Source: Streptomyces sp. NBC_00568
GTDB taxonomy: Bacteria > Actinomycetota > Actinomycetes > Streptomycetales > Streptomycetaceae
NCBI RefSeq assembly: GCF_026341855.1
Contig: NZ_JAPENW010000001.1
Span: 3,401,001-3,465,000, forward strand
Length of the DNA stretch: 64,000 nucleotides
Direction of reading: 5' to 3'
Part shown: piece after piece, positions 17,059-24,290 of the stretch
How positions within the stretch are numbered: the first letter of the stretch is position 1
Layout: every line of letters begins with the position of its first letter
Notes under the pieces: generated by a model
Told to the model about the DNA's origin: nothing
What the model saw: the letters and a program-made list of their open reading frames with translations, nothing else
Database searches by the model: none
Made by a program: the position numbers and the translations under genes

Positions 17059-17961
17059 GTGGAGCCGGAGCATGCCGCCGTCAACGGGCGGAACAGGTCA
17101 CCACGGCCGCCGAGGTCACACCGCGAGGTGGCCGACGAGCTGCGCAGCCGGATCAGGTCCGGTCAGCTGCGGGCCGGCCAGCGCATGCCGACCCAGGCCA
17201 AGCTGGCCGACGAGTTCGGCGTCGAGCGCGGCGCGGTGCGCCAGGCGCTGCGCATCCTGCAGTCGGAGCACCTGCTCGTCAACATGTCCAAGGGGAGCCC
17301 GGCGACGGTCGCGGACCATCCGGAAGGGGCTCTGACCGGGCCCGGAGCCGAACCCCTGCCCACGACGGTGGCACTCGGCCCGCGCATAGCGGCCGCCTTC
17401 GCCGCTCCTCGTGTGGCGATAGACGCCCTCTGTCTCACGTCGGTCTCGCTGACCCTCGCCATGAGCGAGCCCCTGCGGCAGATTCACGCCGGGCGAATAA
17501 AACCGGCCAGGGTTGATGTCCGGGTGCTGCTTCCGAGCGGTGACATCGATCTCGCCTTCCCGGCGCCGGTCGACGCGGGCTCCGACGGCCGGCTCCAGCG
17601 CGGCTGGCTGGCCAACCGCAACGCCCAGGGGCAGGTGCTGCGGCACAACCTGCTGGCGCTGCGGGCCACGCACGGCATCGACGTGAACATCACCTTCCGC
17701 GCGCTGCCCTTCACTCCGCCGGTGAAGTTGTACCTGCTCAACGAGGCGGAGGCGCTCTTCGCGTACTACACGCTCACGCGGCGGGGCGAGGAGATCGACC
17801 ACGAATACCTGGAGATGTACGACGCCGAGGGAACGCAGTCGATGCTGTTTCCCTTCGGCCAGGGGGCGGGACTGCGGGACACCACGTTCGTGGAGCAGTC
17901 CCACCTCTGGTTCAACGCGCTGTGGGAGACCATCAGTTCGGAACTGCAGCTCACGAACTGA
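17059..17961 (+). CDS. GntR-type regulator 1 with PLD-like C-terminal domain
   Basis: About 300 residues. The N-terminal winged helix is typical GntR (REVADELRSRIRSGQLRAGQRMPTQ ... ADEFGVERGAVRQALRIL). The C-terminal 200 residues are not FCD, UTRA or MocR; they resemble a phospholipase-D-like fold with the HKD motif decayed to P-V-K-L-Y-L-L-N (17719-17742: H to P, K kept, D to N). The domain probably senses a ligand rather than cutting lipid. GTG 17059 is preceded by GTAGGG. The 3' end overlaps the convergent membrane protein B gene by 11 bases. Paralogues: 18359, 19286 and 21275. Confidence 0.8.
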   Translation: MEPEHAAVNGRNRSPRPPRSHREVADELRSRIRSGQLRAGQRMPTQAKLADEFGVERGAVRQALRILQSEHLLVNMSKGSPATVADHPEGALTGPGAEPLPTTVALGPRIAAAFAAPRVAIDALCLTSVSLTLAMSEPLRQIHAGRIKPARVDVRVLLPSGDIDLAFPAPVDAGSDGRLQRGWLANRNAQGQVLRHNLLALRATHGIDVNITFRALPFTPPVKLYLLNEAEALFAYYTLTRRGEEIDHEYLEMYDAEGTQSMLFPFGQGAGLRDTTFVEQSHLWFNALWETISSELQLTN

Positions 17962-18145
17962 TGGCCGGCCCGGCGACCATGAGAGCCAGTACGACGGCCC
18001 CGACGGAGCTGCACGTGGGGCTCTTCGCCTTGATCCCGATGGTGAGCAGCAGCAGTCCGACGATGCCCGCCGGTCCGTACTGCCATTGAACGAGTTGCTC
18101 GAAGCCGATGACGAAGACGGCGGAGAGGAGGGCGAGGGCGGGCAT
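17951..18145 (-). CDS. 64-residue integral membrane protein B
   Basis: A paralogue of protein A, starting MPALALLSAVFVIGFEQLVQ and continuing WQYGPAGIVGLLLLTIGIKA. There are two or three membrane helices and one cysteine (SPTCSS). The start is ATG 18145 with GGAGGAACC upstream. It is divergent from gntR2 across 213 bases that contain two inverted repeats, and convergent with gntR1, whose last codons it overlaps. The repeat of the same gene pair argues that the membrane protein and regulator form one module. Confidence 0.75.
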   Translation of the reverse strand: MPALALLSAVFVIGFEQLVQWQYGPAGIVGLLLLTIGIKAKSPTCSSVGAVVLALMVAGPAISS

Positions 18146-18235
18146 GGTGGTTCCTCCTGCTTCTTCAGTGACGTGCTCGGGGCGGTAGATGCCGCAGATG
18201 GTCGAGAGGAGGCAAAAGTTCCGCCATCTTGGCCA

Positions 18236-18250
18236 AGTTGGCAACCAACT
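18236..18250. promoter_or_regulatory. palindromic operator candidate, AGTTGG-CAA-CCAACT
   Basis: Perfect 6+6 inverted repeat between membrane protein B and gntR2, matching the site at 16956-16970 except for the centre. Just left of it, CCGCCATCTT is the reverse complement of AAGATGGCGG found before gntR1. Confidence 0.6.
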
Positions 18251-18297
18251 ATGCTTATGTTGTCCCCACTTGGCGGCCGTCCATAAACAACTTTCAA

Positions 18298-18326
18298 ACA
18301 ACTCCCCGTAGATGGGGGAGAGTTGT
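18298..18326. promoter_or_regulatory. second inverted repeat, ACAACT-N17-AGTTGT
   Basis: 6+6 bp arms with a 17-base spacer containing GATGGGGG, located 33 bases before the chosen gntR2 start; it aligns with 17019-17045. Confidence 0.5.
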
Positions 18327-18358
18327 ACCGTTTGGTCGTGACTCAGGAGAACGTTGTG

Positions 18359-19213
18359 GTGAGTGACAGCGGCAGAAGGCTTTCGCCCCAGCAGGTCGCC
18401 GACGTCCTGCGGGAGCGCATCCGCTCCGGCGAGCTGAAGGCGGGCGACCGCCTGCCCACCCAGGCTGAGCTGGCCGACGAGTTCGGTGTCGAGCGCGGTG
18501 CCGTCCGGATGGCACTGCGCGCGCTCCAGGAGGACGGCCTTCTCAGCAACGTCAGCAAGGGCAGTCCGCCGCGGATCGCCGACACCGCTCCCACCCGGGA
18601 CGGGCCGCAGCCGACGATGGTGGGCCTCGCTCCCCGTCTCGCCGAGGCGTTCTCCGTGCCCCATGTGCGGATCGACGCGGCCTGTCTCACCGCGGAGACG
18701 TTGATGGTGGCGCTCGGTGAGCCGGTCCGCCAGATCCACGACGGCAGGATCCGCCCGGAGCGCATCGACGTCCGGATCCTGCTGCCCAGCCGGGAGATCA
18801 ACCTGGCGTTCCCGATCTCCGTCGACGGCCGCGGCGACGACGACCCGGTCCACCGGCGCTGGCTGGAGCAGCGCAACGCCCAGGGGCAGGTCCTGCGCCA
18901 CAATCTCCGGTCCCTGCGCTCGTCCCACGGCATCGACGTCCGCGTGACCTTCCGGGCACTCCCCTTCACGCCGCCGGTGAAGCTCTATCTGCTCAACCAG
19001 ACGGAGGCGCTGATCGCGTACTACATGGTCGCCAAGCGCGAGGAGACCGTGGACAGCGGACTCCTGGAGATGTACGACACCCTCGGCTCCGAGTCCCTCC
19101 TCTTCTCCTTCGAGAAGGGAACGAGCGGGCGGGACGCCGCGTTCGTCGACGAATCCCAGAAGTGGTTCGACGCTCTGTGGGAAACCATCACCACGGACCT
19201 GAAACTCAGCTGA
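18359..19213 (+). CDS. GntR-type regulator 2 with PLD-like C-terminal domain
   Basis: About 284 residues, close paralogue of regulator 1 (same IRSGELKAGDRLPTQAELADEFGVERGAVR-type winged helix, same RALPFTPPVKLYLLN decayed HKD segment and same C-terminal W-F-x-A-L-W-E-T-I). The start is taken at GTG 18359, nine bases after AGGAG; the frame is open to TTG 18323 and GTG 18338 is an alternative. Regulator 3 follows after about 50 bases and shares the same AGGAGAACG ribosome site, so regulators 2 and 3 and the HAD gene probably form one operon. Confidence 0.8.
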   Translation: MSDSGRRLSPQQVADVLRERIRSGELKAGDRLPTQAELADEFGVERGAVRMALRALQEDGLLSNVSKGSPPRIADTAPTRDGPQPTMVGLAPRLAEAFSVPHVRIDAACLTAETLMVALGEPVRQIHDGRIRPERIDVRILLPSREINLAFPISVDGRGDDDPVHRRWLEQRNAQGQVLRHNLRSLRSSHGIDVRVTFRALPFTPPVKLYLLNQTEALIAYYMVAKREETVDSGLLEMYDTLGSESLLFSFEKGTSGRDAAFVDESQKWFDALWETITTDLKLS

Positions 19214-19285
19214 CGCACGTCGCGCACCACGCTCGGTGGCCACGACGGCGCCCGGAGACCGCTTGTGAACCAGGAGAACGTGGCA

Positions 19286-20170
19286 GTGAACGGCAGCCGG
19301 AAGACCACACCGCAGGAGATCGCCGACACCCTTCGGGAGCGCATAAACGAGGGCCGCCTCAAGGCGGGCGACCGGCTCTCGACCCAGGCCGAACTCGCGG
19401 ACGAGTTCCGGGTCGAGAGGGGCGCCGTCCGGCTGGCCCTGCAGATCCTCAAGGACGCGGGACTGCTCGACAACGTCTCCAAGGGGAGCCCGCCGCGTGT
19501 GGCCGAGCTGCCGCCGGACGAGCCTCAGCGGCCCAGGGCGACCGTCCTGAGCCTCAACGACCATCTGGTCCAGGCGTTCTCGTCCCCCGACGTGACGATC
19601 GACGCGGTCTGCTTCACGGCGGAGACGCTGATGCTGGGGCTGAACCACATGCGGGGCGTCATCGAACAGGGCACGGTCTGCCCCGAGTCGATCACCATGC
19701 GCTGTCTGCTGCCGGGGCCCCAGGTCGAACTGGCCTTTCCCGTCCCGGTGCCCAGGCCGGACCGTACGGCCGCCGCACAGCGGGAACTGACGACGACCGT
19801 CCAGCGGAAGCTGAGGAGCCAGATCCAGAACCAGAAGACGGTCATGGAGCGGACGTTCTACGCCTGGCGCGAGGTCAGGCGCATCCGCGCGACCGTCTCC
19901 TTCGGCTGGCTCCCGACCACGCCGATGCAGAAGTGGTACGTGCTGAACGGCGAACAGGTGCTGCTCGGCGACTACGTGACGGCCAAGTACCCGCCCAGCG
20001 ACGACCCCGACGGGTACGAGATCGAGGTCTACGACGTGCGCGGATTCAACACGCCCCTGTTCGCGTTCCGGATCGAGGACGGTCCGCGGGACGCCGCGCT
20101 CGTCGAGGAGAAGCAGAAAACGTTCAACGCCGTCTGGGCAACGTACGCGGACTGGCCGACACTCGCTTAG
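19286..20170 (+). CDS. GntR-type regulator 3 with PLD-like C-terminal domain
   Basis: About 294 residues. The winged helix is close to regulator 2. The sensor domain has diverged more: the HKD-equivalent is M-Q-K-W-Y-V-L-N and an insertion (TVQRKLRSQIQNQKTVMERTF) is present. GTG 19286 lies nine bases after AGGAG, matching regulator 2; GTG 19265 is the longer alternative. It lacks its own divergent membrane-protein partner. Its TAG stop overlaps the GTG of the HAD gene (TAGTG), so the two are translationally coupled. Confidence 0.8.
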   Translation: MNGSRKTTPQEIADTLRERINEGRLKAGDRLSTQAELADEFRVERGAVRLALQILKDAGLLDNVSKGSPPRVAELPPDEPQRPRATVLSLNDHLVQAFSSPDVTIDAVCFTAETLMLGLNHMRGVIEQGTVCPESITMRCLLPGPQVELAFPVPVPRPDRTAAAQRELTTTVQRKLRSQIQNQKTVMERTFYAWREVRRIRATVSFGWLPTTPMQKWYVLNGEQVLLGDYVTAKYPPSDDPDGYEIEVYDVRGFNTPLFAFRIEDGPRDAALVEEKQKTFNAVWATYADWPTLA

Positions 20171-20913
20171 TGACTGCTGAGACTGGACAGACCGATTTGG
20201 TGACAAGTGAGATCGAGAATGTTCGGGAACTGGTCGCACAGACACGGTATGTCCTCTTCGATTTCGACGGCCCGATCTGCCAGCTGTTCGCCGGCCACTC
20301 GGCGGAGGTCATCGCCCGGGCTCAGGTGAAGTGGTTGAAGGAGCGGGGCCTGTACGCGGTGCTCACCGAGGACGAGCGCATCCGTCCGGACCCGCACGGC
20401 GTGCTGAGTACGGTGGCCCGACGGCATCCCGGCAGCGATCTGGTGGCGGAGCTCGAAGAACGCCTCACGCAGGAGGAGTTGAAGGCCGTCCGGAACGCGA
20501 TGCCGACGGCCTACGCGGATCCGCTGATCCGCACCTGGGTGGCGGTCGGGGCGAGGCTGGCCATAGCGACCAACAACTCGGCCCGGACGGTGACGTCGTA
20601 CCTGAGCGGACGGGGTCTCATGCCCTGCTTCGCTCCGTACATATACGGCCGTACCCAGGACCTGAGCCTGCTCAAGCCGCATCCGGCGACCTTGAAGCGC
20701 GCCTTGAACGCGATGGGCGCGTCGCCGGAGGCCTCGCTGATGATCGGCGACACTCCCTCGGACCACGCGGCGGCGGCCCGGGCCGGGGTGCCCTTCCTCG
20801 GCTACGCCCGCAATCCCGCCAAGGCGAGGGTGCTGTTGGCCGCCGGGGTGCCGCAGCGGAGCATCATGAACTCGCTCGAGCCGTTGCTGCATGCCGTGCG
20901 TGCTCATTCCTGA
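20170..20913 (+). CDS. HAD-family phosphatase-like hydrolase A
   Basis: A 247-residue haloacid-dehalogenase-type hydrolase with all four motifs: D-F-D-G-P (motif I; the usual DxDGT is altered to DGP), T-N-N-S (II), the lysine in L-K-P-H-P (III) and G-D-T-P-S-D (IV). It has a cap between motifs I and II, as in phosphoglycolate-phosphatase-like members, so it probably dephosphorylates a small metabolite. GTG 20170 overlaps the regulator 3 stop. Hydrolase B at 23586 is a paralogue with the same DFDGP motif. Confidence 0.85.
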   Translation: MTAETGQTDLVTSEIENVRELVAQTRYVLFDFDGPICQLFAGHSAEVIARAQVKWLKERGLYAVLTEDERIRPDPHGVLSTVARRHPGSDLVAELEERLTQEELKAVRNAMPTAYADPLIRTWVAVGARLAIATNNSARTVTSYLSGRGLMPCFAPYIYGRTQDLSLLKPHPATLKRALNAMGASPEASLMIGDTPSDHAAAARAGVPFLGYARNPAKARVLLAAGVPQRSIMNSLEPLLHAVRAHS

Positions 20914-20925
20914 GCCGTCCGGTCC

Positions 20926-21117
20926 CTAGGCCTGAACCGTCAGCATGATCAGCACCAGTGCGCCCGCGTAGGCCAGTGTCGTGTTGACCGCCCTCAGTCC
21001 AATTGTCAGCAGAAGGAAGCCCAAAAGGCCGAGTACGCCGAAGGCCCCCTGGAGCTCCTGCTCGATGCCTATGAGCGTGATGCCTACGCCGATCTCCACC
21101 CACTCCGACTCTTTCAT
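20926..21117 (-). CDS. 63-residue integral membrane protein C
   Basis: A small protein starting MKESEWVEIGVGITLIGIEQ, with two or three helices. It is diverged from proteins A and B but keeps the order charged head, GIEQEL (compare GFEQL), LLTIGLRA (compare LLTIGIKA) and a hydrophobic C-terminus. It starts at ATG 21117 behind GGGGGGACC. It is divergent from gntR4 and convergent with the HAD A gene, 12 bases apart. Confidence 0.7.
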   Translation of the reverse strand: MKESEWVEIGVGITLIGIEQELQGAFGVLGLLGFLLLTIGLRAVNTTLAYAGALVLIMLTVQA

Positions 21118-21151
21118 GGTCCCCCCAGACGAGCGTCAACCTGTCGACCAA

Positions 21152-21213
21152 TTGGACTGGTTGCTCTAGGTTGACTGTTCCCGGTTGGGTTGATCCGTTA
21201 ACCACCAGTCCAA
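21152..21213. promoter_or_regulatory. paired half sites, TTGGACTGGT ... ACCAGTCCAA
   Basis: A perfect 10-bp inverted repeat, 52 bases between corresponding starts, spans the divergent region between membrane protein C and gntR4. The left arm overlaps the 8-bp palindrome CCAATTGG (21148-21155). It differs from the sites of regulators 1 and 2, as expected for the more distant regulator. Confidence 0.55.
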
Positions 21214-21274
21214 TAGGTGGGGATTCTTGACGGGAAGTGGTGTCATCGGTGCGGGAAGGCGGTAGGTTCAGCCT

Positions 21275-22168
21275 GTGACTGCATCAGATCCCGAGACCGG
21301 TCCGGAAGGCGATGAGAGCGGCGGCCGGCCGTTCCAGCGTGTGGAGACCGCCCTGCGGCTGCGGTTGGCGGACGGGACGTACCGCAAGGGCGACATGCTG
21401 CCGTCGCAGCGGACCCTCGCGCGCGACCTCAGGGTCTCGCGGGACACCGTCCAGAACGTGCTGAAGGCGCTGGCCGAGGAAGGGTGGATCACCTCCAGGC
21501 AGGGCAGCGGCAGCAGGGTGCTGAAGGTTCCGTCGGCGGCCACGCCCCAAGGGCGGCCGCAGCTCTACAACTTCATGCACGACGCGTTCTGGCAGGCCGA
21601 GGTGTCCCTGGACGTCTCCGCGCTGACGGGCGAGTCGTTCGTCGGCCTCTTCGACCTGCAAGTAGGGCGTGTGGAGGCCGAGGAGATCACTCCGCGCCGG
21701 GTGCGCGTGCGGATGATGCTGCCCTCGGAGGACACGGACCTGCTCTATCCGCGTGCCTGGGATCCGAAGGACGGCCGGGTCCACCGGCGCTGGCGGAACA
21801 GGGCGCGGATGAACGTCGCCGACATGAACGACTTCTGCGAGCGGCTCAAGGCCAAGGGGGTCGACGCCGGCCTGGAGGTCCACAGGGTCCCGTGGACCCC
21901 GCAGTTCAAGCTCTACATCGTCAACGACGCCCACGCGCTCGTTGGCTTCTACTCCCCGGTCAGGGGGCCGATCAGGCTCGAGGACGGGATGAGCATCGTC
22001 GACGCCGTGGACGTCAAGGGCGTGGGGGCGACCCTCCATCACCATCCGCGGCCCCAGGAGGAGAACGCCCGCCAGGGCTCGTACTTCGCCGACTGCCGGG
22101 ACTGGTTCGACTCCAACTGGGACCGGCTCGTCAAGCAGCCGAAGTCTGGCCGAAACGAAGCTGGTTAG
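21275..22168 (+). CDS. GntR-type regulator 4 with PLD-like C-terminal domain
   Basis: A 297-residue, most divergent paralogue. Its winged helix is GntR-like (RVETALRLRLADGTYRKGDMLPSQ ... RDLRVSRDTVQNVLKAL). The C-terminal domain keeps the layout of the other three (ITPRRVRVRMMLPS, VHRRW, PWTPQFKLYIVNDAHAL), with the HKD position reading Q-F-K-L-Y-I-V-N. GTG 21275 is the start. It leads into kinase 1 after 87 bases and probably controls the kinase-HAD-kinase genes and membrane protein C. Confidence 0.78.
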   Translation: MTASDPETGPEGDESGGRPFQRVETALRLRLADGTYRKGDMLPSQRTLARDLRVSRDTVQNVLKALAEEGWITSRQGSGSRVLKVPSAATPQGRPQLYNFMHDAFWQAEVSLDVSALTGESFVGLFDLQVGRVEAEEITPRRVRVRMMLPSEDTDLLYPRAWDPKDGRVHRRWRNRARMNVADMNDFCERLKAKGVDAGLEVHRVPWTPQFKLYIVNDAHALVGFYSPVRGPIRLEDGMSIVDAVDVKGVGATLHHHPRPQEENARQGSYFADCRDWFDSNWDRLVKQPKSGRNEAG

Positions 22169-22255
22169 GGCGTCGTTCGTCGGGTTCTGGCAGGGAGGTG
22201 TCCACATAGTGACACGCTGTGATGAGGATCACGCCACCCGCTACCCTGTGCGCTC

Positions 22256-23596
22256 ATGGCGCATCACCTGCCCCCTGGAGCACACCGCGCGCTCGTGCGC
22301 GCGCTTGCGGAGGTGCAGCGACGCCGTCCCGGCGGTGCCACCGTCACCGGTCACCACAACCGCAATCGCATCGCGCCGCTGGGCCGGCCGCTGGCCTATT
22401 TGCTGGGTGCGGATTCCGGACAGGTGCGGGCCAAGTTCCGCATGCCGTTCGAGACGGTGGAGGTCGTGCCGCGCCACTGGCGGCGCGAAGCGGATGTGCT
22501 GCGGGTGGTGAGCGCACGGCTCGGTGAAGTCCCGCGCTGCCTGGCGGACTTCGGCACGTGGTCCGTGCACCTGTATCTCGAGGGCAGGGCACTGGCGGAT
22601 GTGATCCCGAAGGGGCCGATCGGGGACGCGAACCTCGAAGCGCTGGCGGGCTTCTTCGCCCGTCTGGCCCATGTGCCGTGCGAGACCCTCCCGGACCCCC
22701 CGGGCGACTGGCCGGCCGACGGCGACAGCGCCGGCTTCCTGCGCCGACTGGCCCGGTTCACCGAGCAGCGGGTGCACCTGCCGAACCGGCCGCGCTTCGG
22801 GCGGCTCTTCGAGGCGGTCGGAGTACCCCGTGACGCCATGGACCGGTTCCTGCGGTCGGTACCGGACCTCACCCGACGCCCGTTCACCCTGCTCCACACG
22901 GATGTCCACCGGGCCAACGTGGTGCTGACGCAGGTGGGGGACGAGGAACGGGTCGCCGTCATCGACTGGGAACTCGCGCTGTACGGGGACCCGCTGCACG
23001 ACCTGGCGACGCACCTCGTGCGGATGGACTACGAGGAGCCGGAGCGGGAGCGCATGACCGGCCTGTGGGCCGCCGCGATGCGGAAGGCGGGCCGCCCGGA
23101 GATGACAGCCGGACTGGACCGCGACCTGGGCCTCTACCTGGACTTCGAGCACGCCCAGTCGGTGTACCCCGACATCATGCGCGCGGCCCTCGCCCTGCCG
23201 GCCCGGCCGCAGGACGCCCACTTCGAGGCGGCCGCCGACGGGGTGTGCCGCGCGCTGCGGCGCGCCTGGCGGCCACTCGACCTCGAAGGCGAACCGCTGG
23301 ACGAGCGCGCCGCCGCACAGGCGTTGCGGCGGTGGCACACCGAGGACCGGGCCAAGGGCGCACCCGGAAAGCGCCGCCGGGACGAACCGCGGGACTCCGG
23401 ACGCGGCGGCGGGCGGCCGCCTGCCGGGGAGGCGGACGAGTCCGCCGGGCCGCGGCAGTTCTCCCGTGGGCGCGGTGCCGCGCGGATGGCGTTCCGCAGA
23501 CCGGCGGACGGAGCGGCGCGCCTTGACGCGCGCGAGTCGCCGGAACGGCCGGAACTGCCGGAACTGCTGGGGGGTCGGGAACGACATGGCTGTTGA
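22256..23596 (+). CDS. aminoglycoside-phosphotransferase-fold kinase 1
   Basis: A 446-residue APH/choline-kinase-like protein. The catalytic loop is H-T-D-V-H-R-A-N-V-V and the metal-binding motif is V-I-D-W-E, followed by GDPLHDLATHL, so catalysis is intact. The last 100 residues are an Arg/Pro/Gly-rich tail absent from kinase 2. A TACCCT -10-like hexamer lies just before ATG 22256, so it may have its own promoter. Its stop lies inside the start region of the HAD B gene (11-base overlap). The substrate is unknown; nothing indicates antibiotic resistance. Confidence 0.82.
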   Translation: MAHHLPPGAHRALVRALAEVQRRRPGGATVTGHHNRNRIAPLGRPLAYLLGADSGQVRAKFRMPFETVEVVPRHWRREADVLRVVSARLGEVPRCLADFGTWSVHLYLEGRALADVIPKGPIGDANLEALAGFFARLAHVPCETLPDPPGDWPADGDSAGFLRRLARFTEQRVHLPNRPRFGRLFEAVGVPRDAMDRFLRSVPDLTRRPFTLLHTDVHRANVVLTQVGDEERVAVIDWELALYGDPLHDLATHLVRMDYEEPERERMTGLWAAAMRKAGRPEMTAGLDRDLGLYLDFEHAQSVYPDIMRAALALPARPQDAHFEAAADGVCRALRRAWRPLDLEGEPLDERAAAQALRRWHTEDRAKGAPGKRRRDEPRDSGRGGGRPPAGEADESAGPRQFSRGRGAARMAFRRPADGAARLDARESPERPELPELLGGRERHGC

Positions 23597-24290
23597 CGTC
23601 GACGAGATCGAGGACGTACGCGCCTTGCTCGCGACCGCGCGCGGGGTTCTCTTCGACTTCGACGGCCCCGTGTGCCGGCTCTTTCCCGACGACTCGTCGC
23701 TGCCCGTCGCGGACGAACTCAGGGAACTCGTGGCCCGTGAGGGCGCCCGGGGCCTGCTGACGGCGGGGGAGGCGAGGGACAAGGACCCGCACGCCGTCCT
23801 CCGGGCCGTGCACCGGGGCCGCCGCGGGCACGAGGGCCTGGTCGGGGTGCTCGAGGAGCGGGTCAGTGTCCGAGAGCTGGACGCGGCCAGGAGGGCGATG
23901 CCCACCCCGGACGCGGCACAGCTCATCCGGACGCTGTCCGGAAGGGGACTCCGGCTCGCCGTGGTCACCAACAACTCGTCCCGGGCCGCCTCCTACTACC
24001 TCGAATCGCACGGGCTGCGGGGCTGCTTCGACGTGGTCCACGGCCGGACCCGCGACGTCCATCTGATGAAGCCGCACCCCGATGTCGTCATCCGGGCCCT
24101 GCGCAGCCTGGGGCTGCGCCCCGAGGACGCGGTGATGATCGGGGACTCCCCGGCGGACGTGGGGGCGGCGGCGCGGGCCGGGGTGCGCTTCATCGGTTAC
24201 GGGCGCAACGCCCGCAAGGAATCCGGATTGCGCGATGCCGGCGCCACGGTCGTGCTCAGCTCGTATGCTCTTCTCCTTGATGAGGCGTGA
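23586..24290 (+). CDS. HAD-family phosphatase-like hydrolase B
   Basis: A 234-residue paralogue of hydrolase A: motif I D-F-D-G-P, motif II T-N-N-S-S, motif III L-M-K-P-H-P, motif IV G-D-S-P-A-D, and similar RAMPTPDAAQLIRT / RNAMPTAYADPLIRT cap regions. It overlaps kinase 1 by 11 bases at the start and kinase 2 by 11 bases at the end, so all three should be made in fixed ratio. A kinase next to a phosphatase suggests that a phosphorylated metabolite is made and removed. Confidence 0.85.
   Translation: MAVDVDEIEDVRALLATARGVLFDFDGPVCRLFPDDSSLPVADELRELVAREGARGLLTAGEARDKDPHAVLRAVHRGRRGHEGLVGVLEERVSVRELDAARRAMPTPDAAQLIRTLSGRGLRLAVVTNNSSRAASYYLESHGLRGCFDVVHGRTRDVHLMKPHPDVVIRALRSLGLRPEDAVMIGDSPADVGAAARAGVRFIGYGRNARKESGLRDAGATVVLSSYALLLDEA

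Noticed and set aside
17951..20245. 764-codon minus-strand ORF opposite the GntR genes
   Set aside because: Only its last 64 codons (membrane protein B) have a start with ribosome site and protein character; the rest is antisense shadow.
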